From contig JAGOBF010000010.1 of the NCBI GenBank assembly GCA_017983515.1, positions 56,591 through 120,590 of the forward strand: a stretch of 64,000 nucleotides of DNA, read 5' to 3'. Position 1 is the stretch's first letter. The number at the start of each line of letters is the position of its first letter. Below, one piece after another: positions 33,811-43,983 of this stretch. The position numbers and the translations under genes were made by a program. This DNA comes from Promineifilum sp. (lineage in GTDB: Bacteria; Chloroflexota; Anaerolineae; Promineifilales; Promineifilaceae). The notes beneath the pieces are model-generated. The model was given only the letters and a program-made list of their open reading frames with translations, made no database searches and had not been told where the DNA came from.

Positions 33811-35214
33811 CTAGACGCCGTAGTAGAGCAGAAACTCATACGGATGCGGTCGCAGGCTGACCGGACCGATCTCCGTCTCGTGCTTATAGCTGATGTAGGC
33901 GTCGAGCACGTCCGAGGTGAAGACCCCGCCCTCCAGCAAGAAGTCGTGATCGGCTTCCAGCGCGTCGAGCGCTTCGTTCAGCTTGCCCACGGTCATCGTC
34001 ACCCCGTTAATGTTCTCGTCGTGGAAGAGATCCTTCTCGGCCGGGTCGCCGGGATCGATCTGGTTCTTTATGCCGTCCAGACCGGCCATGAGCATGGCCG
34101 CGAAGGCCAGGTATGGGTTAGCCGCCGGGTCGGGGCAGCGGAACTCGATGCGCTTGGCCTTGGGTGATTTGGAGTACATGGGAATGCGCACGGCGGCCGA
34201 GCGGTTGCCGGCCGAGTAGGCGACCACGACCGGGGCCTCGTAGCCCGGCACCAGGCGGCGATAAGAGTTGGTTGTCGGCGCGCAGATAGCCAGCAATGCG
34301 TTGATGTGCTTGAGAAGGCCGCCGATGTACCACTTCGCCAGTTGGCTCAGCCCGGCATAGCCGTTTTCATCGAAAAATAGCGGCTGGCCGTCCTTCCACA
34401 GACTCTGATGGGTGTGCATGCCGGAGCCGTTGTCGGCGTAGATTGGCTTGGGCATGAAGGTGACGGTCTTGCCGTGCTTCTGGGCCACGTTCTTGACGAT
34501 GTATTTGTAGAGCTGCACGTTGTCGGCCATCTTCAGCATATTGTCGAAGCGCATGTCGATCTCGCATTGCCCGGCCGTGCCCACTTCGTGATGGTGCAGT
34601 TCCACATCCACACCGGATTCGATCAGCGTTCGCACCATCTCCGAGCGCAAGTCTTGCAATGTGTCGACCGGCGCCACCGGGAAATAGCCTCGCTTGTGGG
34701 GCACCGAGTGGCCATAGCCGAAGATGCCCGTGTTCCACGGGCCTTCGATGCTGTCCACCTGATAGGCCGAGGAGTACTCGCCGGCCGAGTACATCACCTT
34801 GTCGAACACGAAAAATTCAGCTTCGGGTCCGAAGTAAGCCGTGTCGGCGATGCCCGTACCCTTCAGGTACTCCAGCGACTTGCGCGCCACGTAGCGAGGA
34901 TCGCGCGAGTAGGGCGTGCGACTCATGGGATCGTATACGTCGCCCACCAAACTGAGCGTCGGCGCGGTGCAGATCGGGTCAACAATCGCCGTCGCCGGAT
35001 CGCAGATAAGGATCATGTCGCTCGATTCGATGCTCTGGAAGCCGCGAATTGAGGAGCCGTCGAAGCCCAGGCCTTCCTCGAAAGCTTCCTCAACACCGAA
35101 ATGCTCCACCGGCAAAGAGAAGTGCTGCCACTGCCCGAACAGGTCGGTAAATTTCACGTCGACTACTTCGATGCCCTTATCCTCGATTAACTTGATTACA
35201 TCCGCAGGTTTCAT
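33811..35214 (-). CDS. glnA: Glutamine synthetase, type I
   Basis: This 467-aa enzyme makes glutamine from glutamate, ammonia and ATP. It has KFTDLFGQWQHFSLP, GFDGSSIRGFQ, the NGSGMHTHQSLWKDG loop, PGYEAPV and the RIEFRCPDPAANPYLAFAAMLMAG segment. Length and motifs fit the GSI-beta-like group. Residue 397 is Phe (KDLFHDEN), where adenylylated enzymes carry Tyr in a NLYDLP-like motif, so covalent control by GlnE is unlikely. ATG 35214 follows GGGAG (minus strand) at 8 nt; a GTG five codons upstream is less likely. It is divergent from gltB-gltD and preceded by a structured leader. Confidence 0.96.
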   Translation of the reverse strand: MKPADVIKLIEDKGIEVVDVKFTDLFGQWQHFSLPVEHFGVEEAFEEGLGFDGSSIRGFQSIESSDMILICDPATAIVDPICTAPTLSLVGDVYDPMSRTPYSRDPRYVARKSLEYLKGTGIADTAYFGPEAEFFVFDKVMYSAGEYSSAYQVDSIEGPWNTGIFGYGHSVPHKRGYFPVAPVDTLQDLRSEMVRTLIESGVDVELHHHEVGTAGQCEIDMRFDNMLKMADNVQLYKYIVKNVAQKHGKTVTFMPKPIYADNGSGMHTHQSLWKDGQPLFFDENGYAGLSQLAKWYIGGLLKHINALLAICAPTTNSYRRLVPGYEAPVVVAYSAGNRSAAVRIPMYSKSPKAKRIEFRCPDPAANPYLAFAAMLMAGLDGIKNQIDPGDPAEKDLFHDENINGVTMTVGKLNEALDALEADHDFLLEGGVFTSDVLDAYISYKHETEIGPVSLRPHPYEFLLYYGV

Positions 35215-35256
35215 TGTTTCAACTCCCACTAGAACACAAAAACATCACTGCCGCCC

Positions 35257-35304
35257 AAAACAAAAACGCCTCGCGCGCAATCCGAATGATTGTGCAAGAG
35301 GCGT
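35257..35304 (-). terminator. Intrinsic terminator inside the glnA leader
   Basis: On the minus strand a 17-bp arm (35304-35288) pairs with 35282-35266, with 15 of 17 positions matched counting one G-U. The loop is ATTCG and TTTTTG-TTTT follows. It lies between the predicted glnA promoter and the glnA start, 43 nt before the start codon, so some glnA transcripts should end here. Confidence 0.8.
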
Positions 35305-35326
35305 CGCGGCCAAAACCAATATTCTG

Positions 35327-35376
35327 TTGTGCTTAATCGCTCGCTGTTCAGTCGGCGAACCGATTAACGAACACAA
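35327..35376 (-). ncRNA. Structured 5' leader hairpin of glnA (candidate regulatory RNA)
   Basis: The predicted RNA 5' end folds back on itself: TTGTG (35376-35372) with CACAA (35331-35327), TTAATCG (35367-35361) with CGATTAA (35339-35333), and an inner GTTC/GAAC stem with a 7-nt loop. About 20 nt separate it from the terminator hairpin. Together they look like a sensor domain plus expression platform. It does not match a known riboswitch that I recognise. The rest of the 392-bp gap between glnA and gltB is AT-rich with no gene. Confidence 0.5.
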
Positions 35377-35382
35377 GTCTAT

Positions 35383-35410
35383 ATGATACTCGAATGACGC
35401 TCTGTGTCAA
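35383..35410 (-). promoter_or_regulatory. Promoter of glnA
   Basis: On the minus strand a perfect TTGACA (35410-35405) is followed after 16 bp by TATCAT (35388-35383). Transcription should start near 35376, giving a leader of about 160 nt. Confidence 0.65.
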
Positions 35411-35561
35411 TCTACGAAAACATACGAATATAAATGAACGGAGCCAACCGAATTTCGGTAAAAGTGTATGAATTCAGAGCAGGCACAACCCGCTACACTG
35501 TAGCGTCTGCACGTTAATAGCCGTTATCGCCCTCCGTTTTGGCGGCGAATACCTGGTAAGT

Positions 35562-35581
35562 CGGCTCATGGCAATGAGCCG
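35562..35581 (+). other. Perfect hairpin in the gltB leader
   Basis: CGGCTCAT (35562-35569) and ATGAGCCG (35574-35581) are perfect inverted copies around a GGCA loop, 25 nt before the gltB ATG. There is no T-run. It could be an operator or an RNA element affecting gltB translation. A possible -10 (TACACT, 35494-35499) lies upstream without a good -35. Confidence 0.5.
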
Positions 35582-35606
35582 GGGTTGGTCGCAACAGGAG
35601 AAGAAT

Positions 35607-38600
35607 ATGGAGTATCCCAGCCGACAACAGCATGGCCGGTCCAGCCCGGAGCCTGCCAACACCAACACGGAGCCTCCCCAGCGCGGTCTGTACGATCCGC
35701 GCTTTGAGCACGACGCCTGCGGGGTCGGATTCGTGGCCCATATCAAAGGCCGGCGTTCCCAGGCGATCGTGGCCGACGCGCTGACTGTCCTCGAGAACAT
35801 GGCCCACCGTGGCGCGGCCGGCGCCGAGCTTAACACCGGCGACGGCGCGGGCATGCTGGTTCAGATTCCGCACGCCTTTTTGGCCGAACAGGCGCGCCAG
35901 GCTGGCTTTCAGTTGCCGTCGCCGGGAAATTACGGCGTAGGGATGCTTTTCCTGCCCCGTGCCGCCGCCCGGCGCGCGGCCTGTGAAACATCGTTTGCCG
36001 CACTCGTCGCCGCCGAAGGCCAGGAAGTGCTAGGCTGGCGAGACGTGCCCACGGACAATCGCGACCTAGGCGCGACGGCTGTACGCAGTGAACCGTTCAT
36101 GCGTGAGGTATTTATCGACCGCGGTGACAAGCTATCCAGCCATCCGTTAGCCTTCGAGCGCAAGCTATTCGTCATCCGCCGGTTGGCCGAAAAACAGATC
36201 AACTGTGATCAACCGGGTGAGGACACCCCTTTCTATATCGCCTCCCTGTCGAGCCGCACCGTCGTTTACAAAGGCATGTTGCTGGCTGGGCAACTGCGCG
36301 GCTACTTCCCCGATCTGTCCGATCCGCTGTTCGACTCGGCCATTGCCCTCGTCCATTCCCGTTTTTCCACCAACACCTTTCCTGCCTGGCGGCGCGCCCA
36401 TCCCAGCCGCTATCTGGCCCACAATGGCGAGATTAATACCATCAAAGGCAATGTCAACGCCATGCGGGCGCGGCAGGCCCTGTTCCGTTCGGAAGCATTC
36501 GGCGATGACTTGCCCAAGATACTGCCCATCATCGATGAGGACGGTAGCGACTCGGCCATGTTCGACAACGCGCTGGAGTTCTTATCGCTGGCCGGCCGGT
36601 CGTTGCCCCACGCGATGATGATGATGATCCCCGAGCCGTGGGAGAAGGACGCGGCGATGAGCGACGAGATGCGCGCCTTCTACGCTTATCATAGCGCCCT
36701 GATGGAGCCGTGGGACGGCCCGGCCTCCATTGTCTTCAGCGACGGCGCGATGATCGGCGCAGTGCTCGACCGCAACGGCCTGCGGCCGTCTCGCTATTAC
36801 GTGACCACCGAAGACCGGGTCATCATGGCGTCGGAGGTCGGCGTGCTCGACGTGCCGCCGGAGCAGATCAAGCACAAAGGTCGCCTGCGACCCGGCCGCA
36901 TGTTGCTGGTCGATACGGCCGCGGGACGCATCATCGGCGACGACGAACTCAAGCATTTGGTTGCCGGGGAACACCCCTACGCCGACTGGCTGGCGGAAAA
37001 CCTGCTCTCGATTGATGAGCTGCCAGACGGGGGCCGCGAACGCGCTCCGGCCCACGACACGGTCGTGCTGCGCCAGCACGCTTTCGGCTATGCCTTCGAA
37101 GATCTGCGCCTCATCCTGGCTCCGATGGCCCGCGACGGGGTCGAACCTCTGGCCTCGATGGGCGACGACACGCCCATCGCCGTCCTGTCGCAAAGGCCGC
37201 AGTTGCTCTACAACTACTTCCGCCAGTTGTTCGCTCAGGTGACGAACCCGCCTATCGACGCCATCCGCGAAGAACTGGTCACCAGCAGCGTGGTCTTGCT
37301 CGGCTCGGAAGGGGATCTTCTGAATCCGCAGCCGGCCGATTGCCGCCGCATTCGCTTGTCGTCGCCAATCCTGACCAACGTCCATCTGGCCCGGTTGCGC
37401 GGCGTTGGGGGGCATCGTGCCGCTGTCCCCGGATTTAGCGCCGTTACCCTGCCGATGCTGTTCCCATCCGCAAGCGGAGGCGCGGGAATGGCGGCCGCCC
37501 TGGACGAACTGTTTGCCGCCGCCGACCGGGGCATCAGCGGCGGCGCCAACCTGATCATCCTCAGCGACCGGGGCATCAGCCGGGAGCAGGCGCCCCTGCC
37601 GGCCTTGCTGGCCGCGGCCGGGCTGCACCAGCACCTCATTCGTCGGGGCACGCGCTCCCGCGTCAGTTTGCTGGTGGAGTCTGGCGAGCCGCGTGAGGTG
37701 CATCATTTCGCCTGTTTGATCGGCTACGGGGCGGACGCTGTCAACCCGTACCTGGCCTTTGAGACCATCCACGATCTGATCGACCGCGGGCTGTTGACCG
37801 GCGTTGCCTACCAAACGGCGGTGGGCAAATACCTGAAGGCTATCGCCAAGGGAGTGGTCAAGGTGACTTCCAAGATGGGCATCTCCACCGTGCAGAGCTA
37901 CCACGGCGCGCAAATCTTTGAAGCGCTGGGCCTGAGCCGGAGCGTCATCGACCCTTATTTCACTGGCACTCCGACCCGCATCGAGGGGGCCGATCTGGGC
38001 ATTCTGGCCGGCGAGGCGCAGCAGCGGCATGATGCCGCCTTTCCGGCGCGCCCGGCCAACGGCCACACACTGGAGGCCGGCGGCCGCTATCAATATCGTG
38101 CGGGCGGCGAATTCCATCTGTTCAACCCTTCCACGATTCACAAGTTGCAGCATGCCGTGCGAACGGGTGATTACGCGGCCTATCAGCAGTATGCGGCCGA
38201 AGTTCATGACCGCGAAACTCAGTTAGCCACGCTGCGCGCCCTGCTGGAGCTGAATATTATTCAGACGCCGCTATCGTTAGAGGAGGTCGAGCCGGTGGAG
38301 GCGATCATGGCCCGCTTCAAGACCGGAGCCATGTCCTACGGCTCGATCAGTCGGGAGGCCCACGAGACGCTGGCCATTGCCATGAACCGGGTGGGCGGCA
38401 AGAGCAACACCGGCGAGGGCGGCGAGGACCGCGAACGTTATAAACCTGACGCTGACGGCCGATTCAATCGCAACAGCGCCATCAAGCAAGTCGCCAGCGG
38501 CCGCTTCGGCGTCACCATTGAATATCTGAATCAGGCCCAGGAGATACAGATCAAAATGGCCCAGGGAGCCAAACCGGGCGAAGGCGGCCAACTGCCGGGG

Positions 38601-40271
38601 AATAAGGTCTATCCCTGGATCGCCACGACGCGCCACTCCACGCCCGGCGTCGGTCTGATTTCACCGCCGCCCCACCATGACATCTACTCGATTGAAGACC
38701 TGGCCCAGCTTATCTACGACCTGAAGAATGCCAACCCGGAGGCCCGTATCAACGTCAAGCTCGTGTCGGAGGTCGGTGTTGGCACCATCGCCGCCGGGGT
38801 CGCCAAAGGCCACGCCGACGTCATCCTCATCAGCGGCCACGACGGCGGCACCGGCGCTTCGCCGGTATCCAGCATTAAGCATGCCGGGCTGCCGTGGGAG
38901 TTAGGTCTGGCGGAGACGCACCAGACGCTGGTGCTCAACAATCTGCGCAGCCGGGTGCGGCTGGAGACAGACGGGCAACTCAAGACCGGCCGCGACGTGG
39001 TCATCGCTGCCTTGCTGGGGGCGGAGGAATTCGGCTTCGCCACCGGGCCGCTGGTGGCGATGGGCTGCATCATGATGCGCGTCTGCCATCTGGATACCTG
39101 TCCGGTCGGGGTAGCCACCCAGAACCCGGAGTTGCGCCGGCGCTTCGCCGGCCAACCGGAGCACGTTGAAAACTTCATGCGCTTTGTAGCCCAGGACGTG
39201 CGCGAGCACATGGCCGCGCTGGGCGTGCGAACGCTGGATGAACTGGTCGGCCGCACCGATCTGCTGTCCGTTCGCCCGGCCGGCGAAGGCGACAAGGCCA
39301 GCCGTCTGGATTTGTCGCCGCTGCTGTACCGGCCGCAAGTGGGGACGGAAGTGGAGACGCGCTGCACCGTACTGCAAGACCACGGCCTGGAATCCAGTCT
39401 CGATCAGACGACACTGCTGCCGTTGGCCCGTCCCGCGCTGGCAAACGGCGAGACGGTGGCGGCGACGCTGCCGATCCGCAATATCCACCGCACGGCCGGG
39501 ACGCTCCTCAGCAGCGCCGTGACGCGGCACTATGGCGCGGCCGGATTGCCGGAGAACACGGTGCAATTGACCTTCCAGGGGTCAGCCGGGCAGAGCTTCG
39601 GCGCGTTCCTGGCTCCCGGCCTCAGCTTTACGCTGGAGGGCGACGCCAACGACTATGTCGGCAAGGGACTTTGCGGTGGCGTGATCGCCGTCAAGCCGCC
39701 GGAGGCATCGACCTTCCTGCCCGAAGAGAACATTATTATCGGCAACGTGGCTTTCTATGGGGCAACGGCCGGCCAAGCCTACATTGGCGGCGTAGCCGGC
39801 GAGCGGTTCGCCGTGCGCAACAGCGGGGCGACGTTGGTCGTCGAGGCTGTGGGTGACCACGGCTGCGAATACATGACCGGCGGTCGCGTGGCCGTTCTGG
39901 GGCCTGTCGGGCGCAATTTCGCCGCGGGGATGTCCGGCGGCATCGCCTACGTCTATGACCCGGATGGGACGTTCGCCGGGCGCTGCAATCGCGACATGGT
40001 TGACTTGTTGCCTCTGGACGCGGCCGACGCCGCCGAACTCAACACGATGGTGTGGCAACATGGCCGTCATACCAGCAGCAAGCCGGCTCGGCACATGCTT
40101 GGACAGTGGGAAGAGACGTGGCCGCGCTTCGTGAAGGTGCTTCCCAGGGACTACGGACGGATGATGCTGGCGTTGGCCGAGGCGCAAGGTCAGGGCCTGA
40201 GCGGCGACGAGGCCATTTTGGCCGCCTTCGAGGCTAATCGGCGCGCCTTGGCCCGCGCCGGTGGCAACTAA
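35607..40271 (+). CDS. gltB: Glutamate synthase large subunit
   Basis: This 1554-aa enzyme uses glutamine and 2-oxoglutarate to make two glutamates. It has a class II glutamine amidotransferase domain with nucleophile Cys38 in [14 protein letters not shown] (so a 37-residue propeptide). The central and FMN-binding domains follow ([46 protein letters not shown]), then the [3Fe-4S] cysteines in [15 protein letters not shown] and the C-terminal beta-helix domain ([23 protein letters not shown]). The length is typical. The ATG at 35607 follows AGGAGA at 35596-35601. It is co-directional with gltD 72 nt downstream and divergent from glnA. Confidence 0.97.
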   Translation: MEYPSRQQHGRSSPEPANTNTEPPQRGLYDPRFEHDACGVGFVAHIKGRRSQAIVADALTVLENMAHRGAAGAELNTGDGAGMLVQIPHAFLAEQARQAGFQLPSPGNYGVGMLFLPRAAARRAACETSFAALVAAEGQEVLGWRDVPTDNRDLGATAVRSEPFMREVFIDRGDKLSSHPLAFERKLFVIRRLAEKQINCDQPGEDTPFYIASLSSRTVVYKGMLLAGQLRGYFPDLSDPLFDSAIALVHSRFSTNTFPAWRRAHPSRYLAHNGEINTIKGNVNAMRARQALFRSEAFGDDLPKILPIIDEDGSDSAMFDNALEFLSLAGRSLPHAMMMMIPEPWEKDAAMSDEMRAFYAYHSALMEPWDGPASIVFSDGAMIGAVLDRNGLRPSRYYVTTEDRVIMASEVGVLDVPPEQIKHKGRLRPGRMLLVDTAAGRIIGDDELKHLVAGEHPYADWLAENLLSIDELPDGGRERAPAHDTVVLRQHAFGYAFEDLRLILAPMARDGVEPLASMGDDTPIAVLSQRPQLLYNYFRQLFAQVTNPPIDAIREELVTSSVVLLGSEGDLLNPQPADCRRIRLSSPILTNVHLARLRGVGGHRAAVPGFSAVTLPMLFPSASGGAGMAAALDELFAAADRGISGGANLIILSDRGISREQAPLPALLAAAGLHQHLIRRGTRSRVSLLVESGEPREVHHFACLIGYGADAVNPYLAFETIHDLIDRGLLTGVAYQTAVGKYLKAIAKGVVKVTSKMGISTVQSYHGAQIFEALGLSRSVIDPYFTGTPTRIEGADLGILAGEAQQRHDAAFPARPANGHTLEAGGRYQYRAGGEFHLFNPSTIHKLQHAVRTGDYAAYQQYAAEVHDRETQLATLRALLELNIIQTPLSLEEVEPVEAIMARFKTGAMSYGSISREAHETLAIAMNRVGGKSNTGEGGEDRERYKPDADGRFNRNSAIKQVASGRFGVTIEYLNQAQEIQIKMAQGAKPGEGGQLPGNKVYPWIATTRHSTPGVGLISPPPHHDIYSIEDLAQLIYDLKNANPEARINVKLVSEVGVGTIAAGVAKGHADVILISGHDGGTGASPVSSIKHAGLPWELGLAETHQTLVLNNLRSRVRLETDGQLKTGRDVVIAALLGAEEFGFATGPLVAMGCIMMRVCHLDTCPVGVATQNPELRRRFAGQPEHVENFMRFVAQDVREHMAALGVRTLDELVGRTDLLSVRPAGEGDKASRLDLSPLLYRPQVGTEVETRCTVLQDHGLESSLDQTTLLPLARPALANGETVAATLPIRNIHRTAGTLLSSAVTRHYGAAGLPENTVQLTFQGSAGQSFGAFLAPGLSFTLEGDANDYVGKGLCGGVIAVKPPEASTFLPEENIIIGNVAFYGATAGQAYIGGVAGERFAVRNSGATLVVEAVGDHGCEYMTGGRVAVLGPVGRNFAAGMSGGIAYVYDPDGTFAGRCNRDMVDLLPLDAADAAELNTMVWQHGRHTSSKPARHMLGQWEETWPRFVKVLPRDYGRMMLALAEAQGQGLSGDEAILAAFEANRRALARAGGN

Positions 40272-40343
40272 GAGCAGTTATCCGCAGATGGCGCCAATTA
40301 AAGAGAGAACTGCGTAATCTGTGGAATCGGCGGACTCCTATTT

Positions 40344-41828
40344 ATGAATAAAATCACCGGATTCATGAACTTTGAGCGGGAAGCGCCGGGCGAGCGGCCG
40401 ATAGAGGAGCGCGTGCATGACTGGCAGCCGATTCATTTGCACCTGCCCGAAGAGCGCTTGCAGACCCAGGCCGCACGCTGCATGGATTGCGGCACTCCTT
40501 TTTGCCACAACGGCCGCATCCTCAACGGCATGACCTCCGGCTGCCCCATCAACAACCTCATCCCCGAGTGGAACGATCTGGTCTACCGCGGCCTATGGCG
40601 ACAGGCTTATGACCGGTTGCGCAAGACTAATAACTTCCCCGAATTTACCGGCTCGGTCTGCCCCGCGCCGTGCGAGGCAGCCTGCACGCTGGGCATCAGT
40701 GATCCGGCGGTTACGATCAAGTCCATCGAGCTGGCCATCATCGAGCGGGCCTATGAAGAGGGTTGGGTCGAGCCGGCCGCCCCCACCCGGCGCACGGGCA
40801 AACGGGTGGCCGTCATCGGCTCCGGCCCGGCGGGGCTGGCCTGTGCTGAACAACTCAACACGGTCGGCCACGAGGTGACCGTCTTCGAGCGAGCCGACCG
40901 CCCCGGCGGGCTACTGATATACGGTATACCCAACATGAAGCTCGACAAAGCGCTGGTGCAGCGGCGCATCGACGTGATGGCCGCCGCCGGCGTCCGTTTC
41001 CTGACCGGCGTTGAAGTGGGTGCAGATATGGCGGCCGAAGACCTGAATCGTGATTTCGACGCCGTCGTGCTGTGCACCGGGGCCGCCCAGCCGCGCGATC
41101 TGGCTGTGCCCGGCCGGGAACTTGACGGGGTTCATTTTGCGATGGACTTCCTGCACGGCAACACGAAGAGCTTGCTCGATTCCGACCGGGCCGACGGTCG
41201 TTATCTGTCGGCCGCAGGCAAGGACGTCATCGTCATCGGCGGCGGCGACACGGGCACCGACTGTGTGGCCACAGCGTTGCGCCACGGCTGCCGCAGCCTG
41301 GTGCAGTTCGAGATCATGCCCCGACCACCGGAGATGCGCGCCGCCGACAACCCCTGGCCGCAATGGCCGCGCGTCTACAGGATGGACTATGGGCAGGCGG
41401 AGGCCGCGGCGATCTTCGGCAACGACCCGCGCGCCTACAGCGTGCAGACGGTCGAATTGCTGGGCGATGGGGAAGGGCGTGTGCGCGGCCTGGCCACGAT
41501 GGACGTGGCCTGGCCGATGAACGGCAACGGCCGGCCATCGCCACAGCCCGTGCCAGGCACGGCGCGCCAATGGCCGGCACAGATGGTCATCCTGGCGCTG
41601 GGCTTTCTTGGGCCGCAGGGAGGGCTGTTGTCAGATCTGGCCGTGGCGCAGGACGGGCGGAGTAACATCGCCACAGCCGACGGCCGTTTCCAGACCGGCG
41701 CGCCGCGGGTCTTCGCCGCCGGAGACGCGCGGCGCGGCCAGAGCCTGGTGGTATGGGCGATTCATGAGGGCCGTGCCGCCGCCCGTGAAGTGGATTGCTG
41801 GCTGATGGGTGAGACGAACCTGCCCTAG
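40344..41828 (+). CDS. gltD: Glutamate synthase small subunit
   Basis: This 494-aa flavoprotein passes electrons from NAD(P)H to the large subunit. The N-terminus carries two groups of iron-sulfur cysteines (ARCMDCGTPFCHNG with GCPINNLIPEW, and SVCPAPCEAACTLG). It is followed by the FAD site VAVIGSGPAGLACAEQL, the GGLLIYGIPNMKLDK motif and the second Rossmann motif VIVIGGGDTGTDCVATAL. The last motif FAAGDARRGQSLVVWAI binds FAD. Its stop overlaps the converging lycopene cyclase gene by 4 nt. Confidence 0.97.
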   Translation: MNKITGFMNFEREAPGERPIEERVHDWQPIHLHLPEERLQTQAARCMDCGTPFCHNGRILNGMTSGCPINNLIPEWNDLVYRGLWRQAYDRLRKTNNFPEFTGSVCPAPCEAACTLGISDPAVTIKSIELAIIERAYEEGWVEPAAPTRRTGKRVAVIGSGPAGLACAEQLNTVGHEVTVFERADRPGGLLIYGIPNMKLDKALVQRRIDVMAAAGVRFLTGVEVGADMAAEDLNRDFDAVVLCTGAAQPRDLAVPGRELDGVHFAMDFLHGNTKSLLDSDRADGRYLSAAGKDVIVIGGGDTGTDCVATALRHGCRSLVQFEIMPRPPEMRAADNPWPQWPRVYRMDYGQAEAAAIFGNDPRAYSVQTVELLGDGEGRVRGLATMDVAWPMNGNGRPSPQPVPGTARQWPAQMVILALGFLGPQGGLLSDLAVAQDGRSNIATADGRFQTGAPRVFAAGDARRGQSLVVWAIHEGRAAAREVDCWLMGETNLP

Positions 41829-42640
41829 CCCTCTGGAACAGCCTGCTTGTTTTTCGAGAGCTGCTGTCGCAGCCGTTGGCGATAGGTCGCCAATCGTTCG
41901 TGGCTGGCTTCGGCCCAGACCAGCGTGATGCCGAATGTCAGCAGGATATTGGTCATAAGGAAGAAGGCGAATTCCTCGATGGGCAGCGTGCCGGCGATGA
42001 AAATGTTAAACGACTGGGCCGGATCGATGGTCCAGGTGCCAAAGCTGATAGCCAGCGCGTCGGCCGTGATCAGGTACAAAGTCAATGGGATGACTGACAG
42101 GAAGACCATCCGCCGGTAGCGCCAGAGGATGTCGGCCCCGAACGCCAGTTGCAGCATCACCGGCGGCAGCGCCCAGGCCAACAGCAAGGCCATATAGGTT
42201 CCCGATTGCTTGCCGGTGAGCAGGACGGCGACGGAACCGAGCCAGACGATGCCCGCCAGCGCCGGCAGCCACCAGCGAAGGTCAGCGCGCAACGGCTCCT
42301 CCCTGAAGGACAGAGTTTGGGCCAACAATACCAGCCATAGTCCGACCAGTATCGGTTGCAGGATGAAGAAAGTGTACTCTTCGATGGGCACCCAGCCCAA
42401 CACAATACCCGTGACGAGCGACGGGTCATACCACCACACGCCGGTGGCGACCAGATAGTTGTCCCACGGCGTGGTGTAGAACAAGGCGATCAGCACGTGA
42501 AGGCCGATGCCCAACCCGACCGACGTCGCGCTGAGTGAGGCGGCCCGTTCTCGTCCCCGCCGTTTGTTCCACAAGGTAATGCCTATCAAAATAATGATAG
42601 GAATGACCAAAAAGCGCAGCAAAAAACCGAAATAGGTCAT
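41825..42640 (-). CDS. crtY: Lycopene cyclase, heterodimer-domain (CrtYcd/CarR-like) fused type
   Basis: This 271-aa membrane protein has about seven helices and two copies of the lycopene cyclase domain. The first copy contains TPWDNYLVATGVWWYDPS and GWVPIEEYTFF, and the second SFGTWTIDPAQSFNIF and GTLPIEEFAFFLM. The paired P-I-E-E motifs are the active-site signature of the actinobacterial CrtYc/CrtYd and fungal CarR enzymes. It cyclises lycopene ends to beta-ionone rings. The ATG at 42640 starts the first helix; a longer frame has no membrane character. It is the last gene of the carotenoid operon, 5 nt after the P450. Confidence 0.93.
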   Translation of the reverse strand: MTYFGFLLRFLVIPIIILIGITLWNKRRGRERAASLSATSVGLGIGLHVLIALFYTTPWDNYLVATGVWWYDPSLVTGIVLGWVPIEEYTFFILQPILVGLWLVLLAQTLSFREEPLRADLRWWLPALAGIVWLGSVAVLLTGKQSGTYMALLLAWALPPVMLQLAFGADILWRYRRMVFLSVIPLTLYLITADALAISFGTWTIDPAQSFNIFIAGTLPIEEFAFFLMTNILLTFGITLVWAEASHERLATYRQRLRQQLSKNKQAVPEG

Positions 42641-42645
42641 GAATG

Positions 42646-43980
42646 TTATCTCCGCCGGACGCGCAAAAACACGCCGGGATGTGGCTCCAGCGTCGCGCCC
42701 ATGTACGGCCGTACCTTGCGGCCGTCGCTTGTCAATGTGAAGTGTTGCAATATTCGGGCCAATACGACTTTCGCCTCGATCTGGGCGAAGGTCGCGCCGA
42801 TGCATACCCGTGGGCCGCCGCCGAAGGGGATATAGGTGAAGGGAGGCACGCGCTCGCTCTCCGGGCCGAAGCGGGCCGGGCGGAACTCCTCCGGCGCGTC
42901 CCAATAGCGCTCGTCCCGGTGAGACAGATAGATCGAAGCCATCACGCGCGTGCCTGCTTGCAAGTCGTAGCCGCTTATGGTCGTATCTTCGGCCACAAAA
43001 CGATTGCCGATGTGGATGGGCGGATAGAGGCGCATCGTCTCTTTGATCACGGCGTCCAGGTAATCGAGATGATCGACGTGGCCGGAAGTCAATTCGTCCT
43101 GGCCCACGACGCGATCTACTTCTGATTGGGCCTGGGCCATGACGTCGGGGTATTCGGCCAGCACGTGGAGCGTCCAGGCCAGCAGGGCGGTGCTGGTGTC
43201 GTGGCCGGCGATGAGCATCGTCAGAATTTGATCGCGGATGAGATCGTCACTCATGCCGGGCGTGCGAACCATCTGGGTTAGCAGATCGCCGGCAGCGGGG
43301 GCGAGGCCGCCCGATTCCCGACGCTCCCCGGCGACGCGCTCTCTTCTGTCGCGGATAAGGTCGAAGAGATACCCATCAAGTTGAGCCAATGACTTCGTAT
43401 AACCGAAGCGGGGCATGTCGGGCCAGATGATCCACAGGCCGGGCGAGATATATTTGATAGCCCGCAGGATCGGCCGCCACAATCGCTCCATGTCCGGCCC
43501 GAATTCCACGTCGACCAGCGTGCCCATGAAGATGAGCAGCGCCAGCCGCCGCATCTCGACGAGCATATCGACCACTGTGCCGTCGCCCCAATCGTCCGTG
43601 ATGCGGTCGGTGTAACGGTGCATGGCCGTGATGTGGCCGACGACCTGAGGCTTTTGCAGCACCGGCTCCATCTGCGCCCGCAGGTAATCGTGTTGATGGC
43701 CGTCCTCGACCAGTACACCGTGGCGCAGGAGCTTGGTGACGGGATCGGATGGGCCGCGCCAGCGGAACTGATCGCGCCGGCTGACCATGATCTGCCGGTT
43801 ACTTTCCGGCCCCACCAGCACGGCCGGCTGAAAACCCGGCAGCGTGATCTGAAAGGCCGGGCCGACCTCATCGCGCATGATCTCCAGCGCCGTGAGCAAT
43901 GATCGCTCGCGCGCCAGCCCTTTGAGAACCGTTAACCCCGTTTCAGGCCCAGCCACGGGCAGAGGGCATTTTTCGTCCAT
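42646..43980 (-). CDS. Cytochrome P450, probable carotenoid hydroxylase
   Basis: This 444-aa soluble P450 has the oxygen-activation helix LIAGHDTSTALLAW, the ExxR motif KETMRLYPP, FRPARFGPE and the heme-binding FGGGPRVCIG with the Cys ligand. Position in the crt operon between crtI and the cyclase suggests it hydroxylates ring carbons of the carotenoid, comparable to the Thermus beta-carotene hydroxylase CYP175A1. That role is inference. No ferredoxin or reductase gene is next to it. It is 3 nt downstream of crtI. Confidence 0.93.
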   Translation of the reverse strand: MDEKCPLPVAGPETGLTVLKGLARERSLLTALEIMRDEVGPAFQITLPGFQPAVLVGPESNRQIMVSRRDQFRWRGPSDPVTKLLRHGVLVEDGHQHDYLRAQMEPVLQKPQVVGHITAMHRYTDRITDDWGDGTVVDMLVEMRRLALLIFMGTLVDVEFGPDMERLWRPILRAIKYISPGLWIIWPDMPRFGYTKSLAQLDGYLFDLIRDRRERVAGERRESGGLAPAAGDLLTQMVRTPGMSDDLIRDQILTMLIAGHDTSTALLAWTLHVLAEYPDVMAQAQSEVDRVVGQDELTSGHVDHLDYLDAVIKETMRLYPPIHIGNRFVAEDTTISGYDLQAGTRVMASIYLSHRDERYWDAPEEFRPARFGPESERVPPFTYIPFGGGPRVCIGATFAQIEAKVVLARILQHFTLTSDGRKVRPYMGATLEPHPGVFLRVRRR

Positions 43981-43983
43981 GAC

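Noticed and set aside
36582..38207. 541-aa open frame antisense to gltB
   Set aside because: Codon-bias shadow of gltB; composition is rich in Arg, Gln, Gly and His with no motifs.
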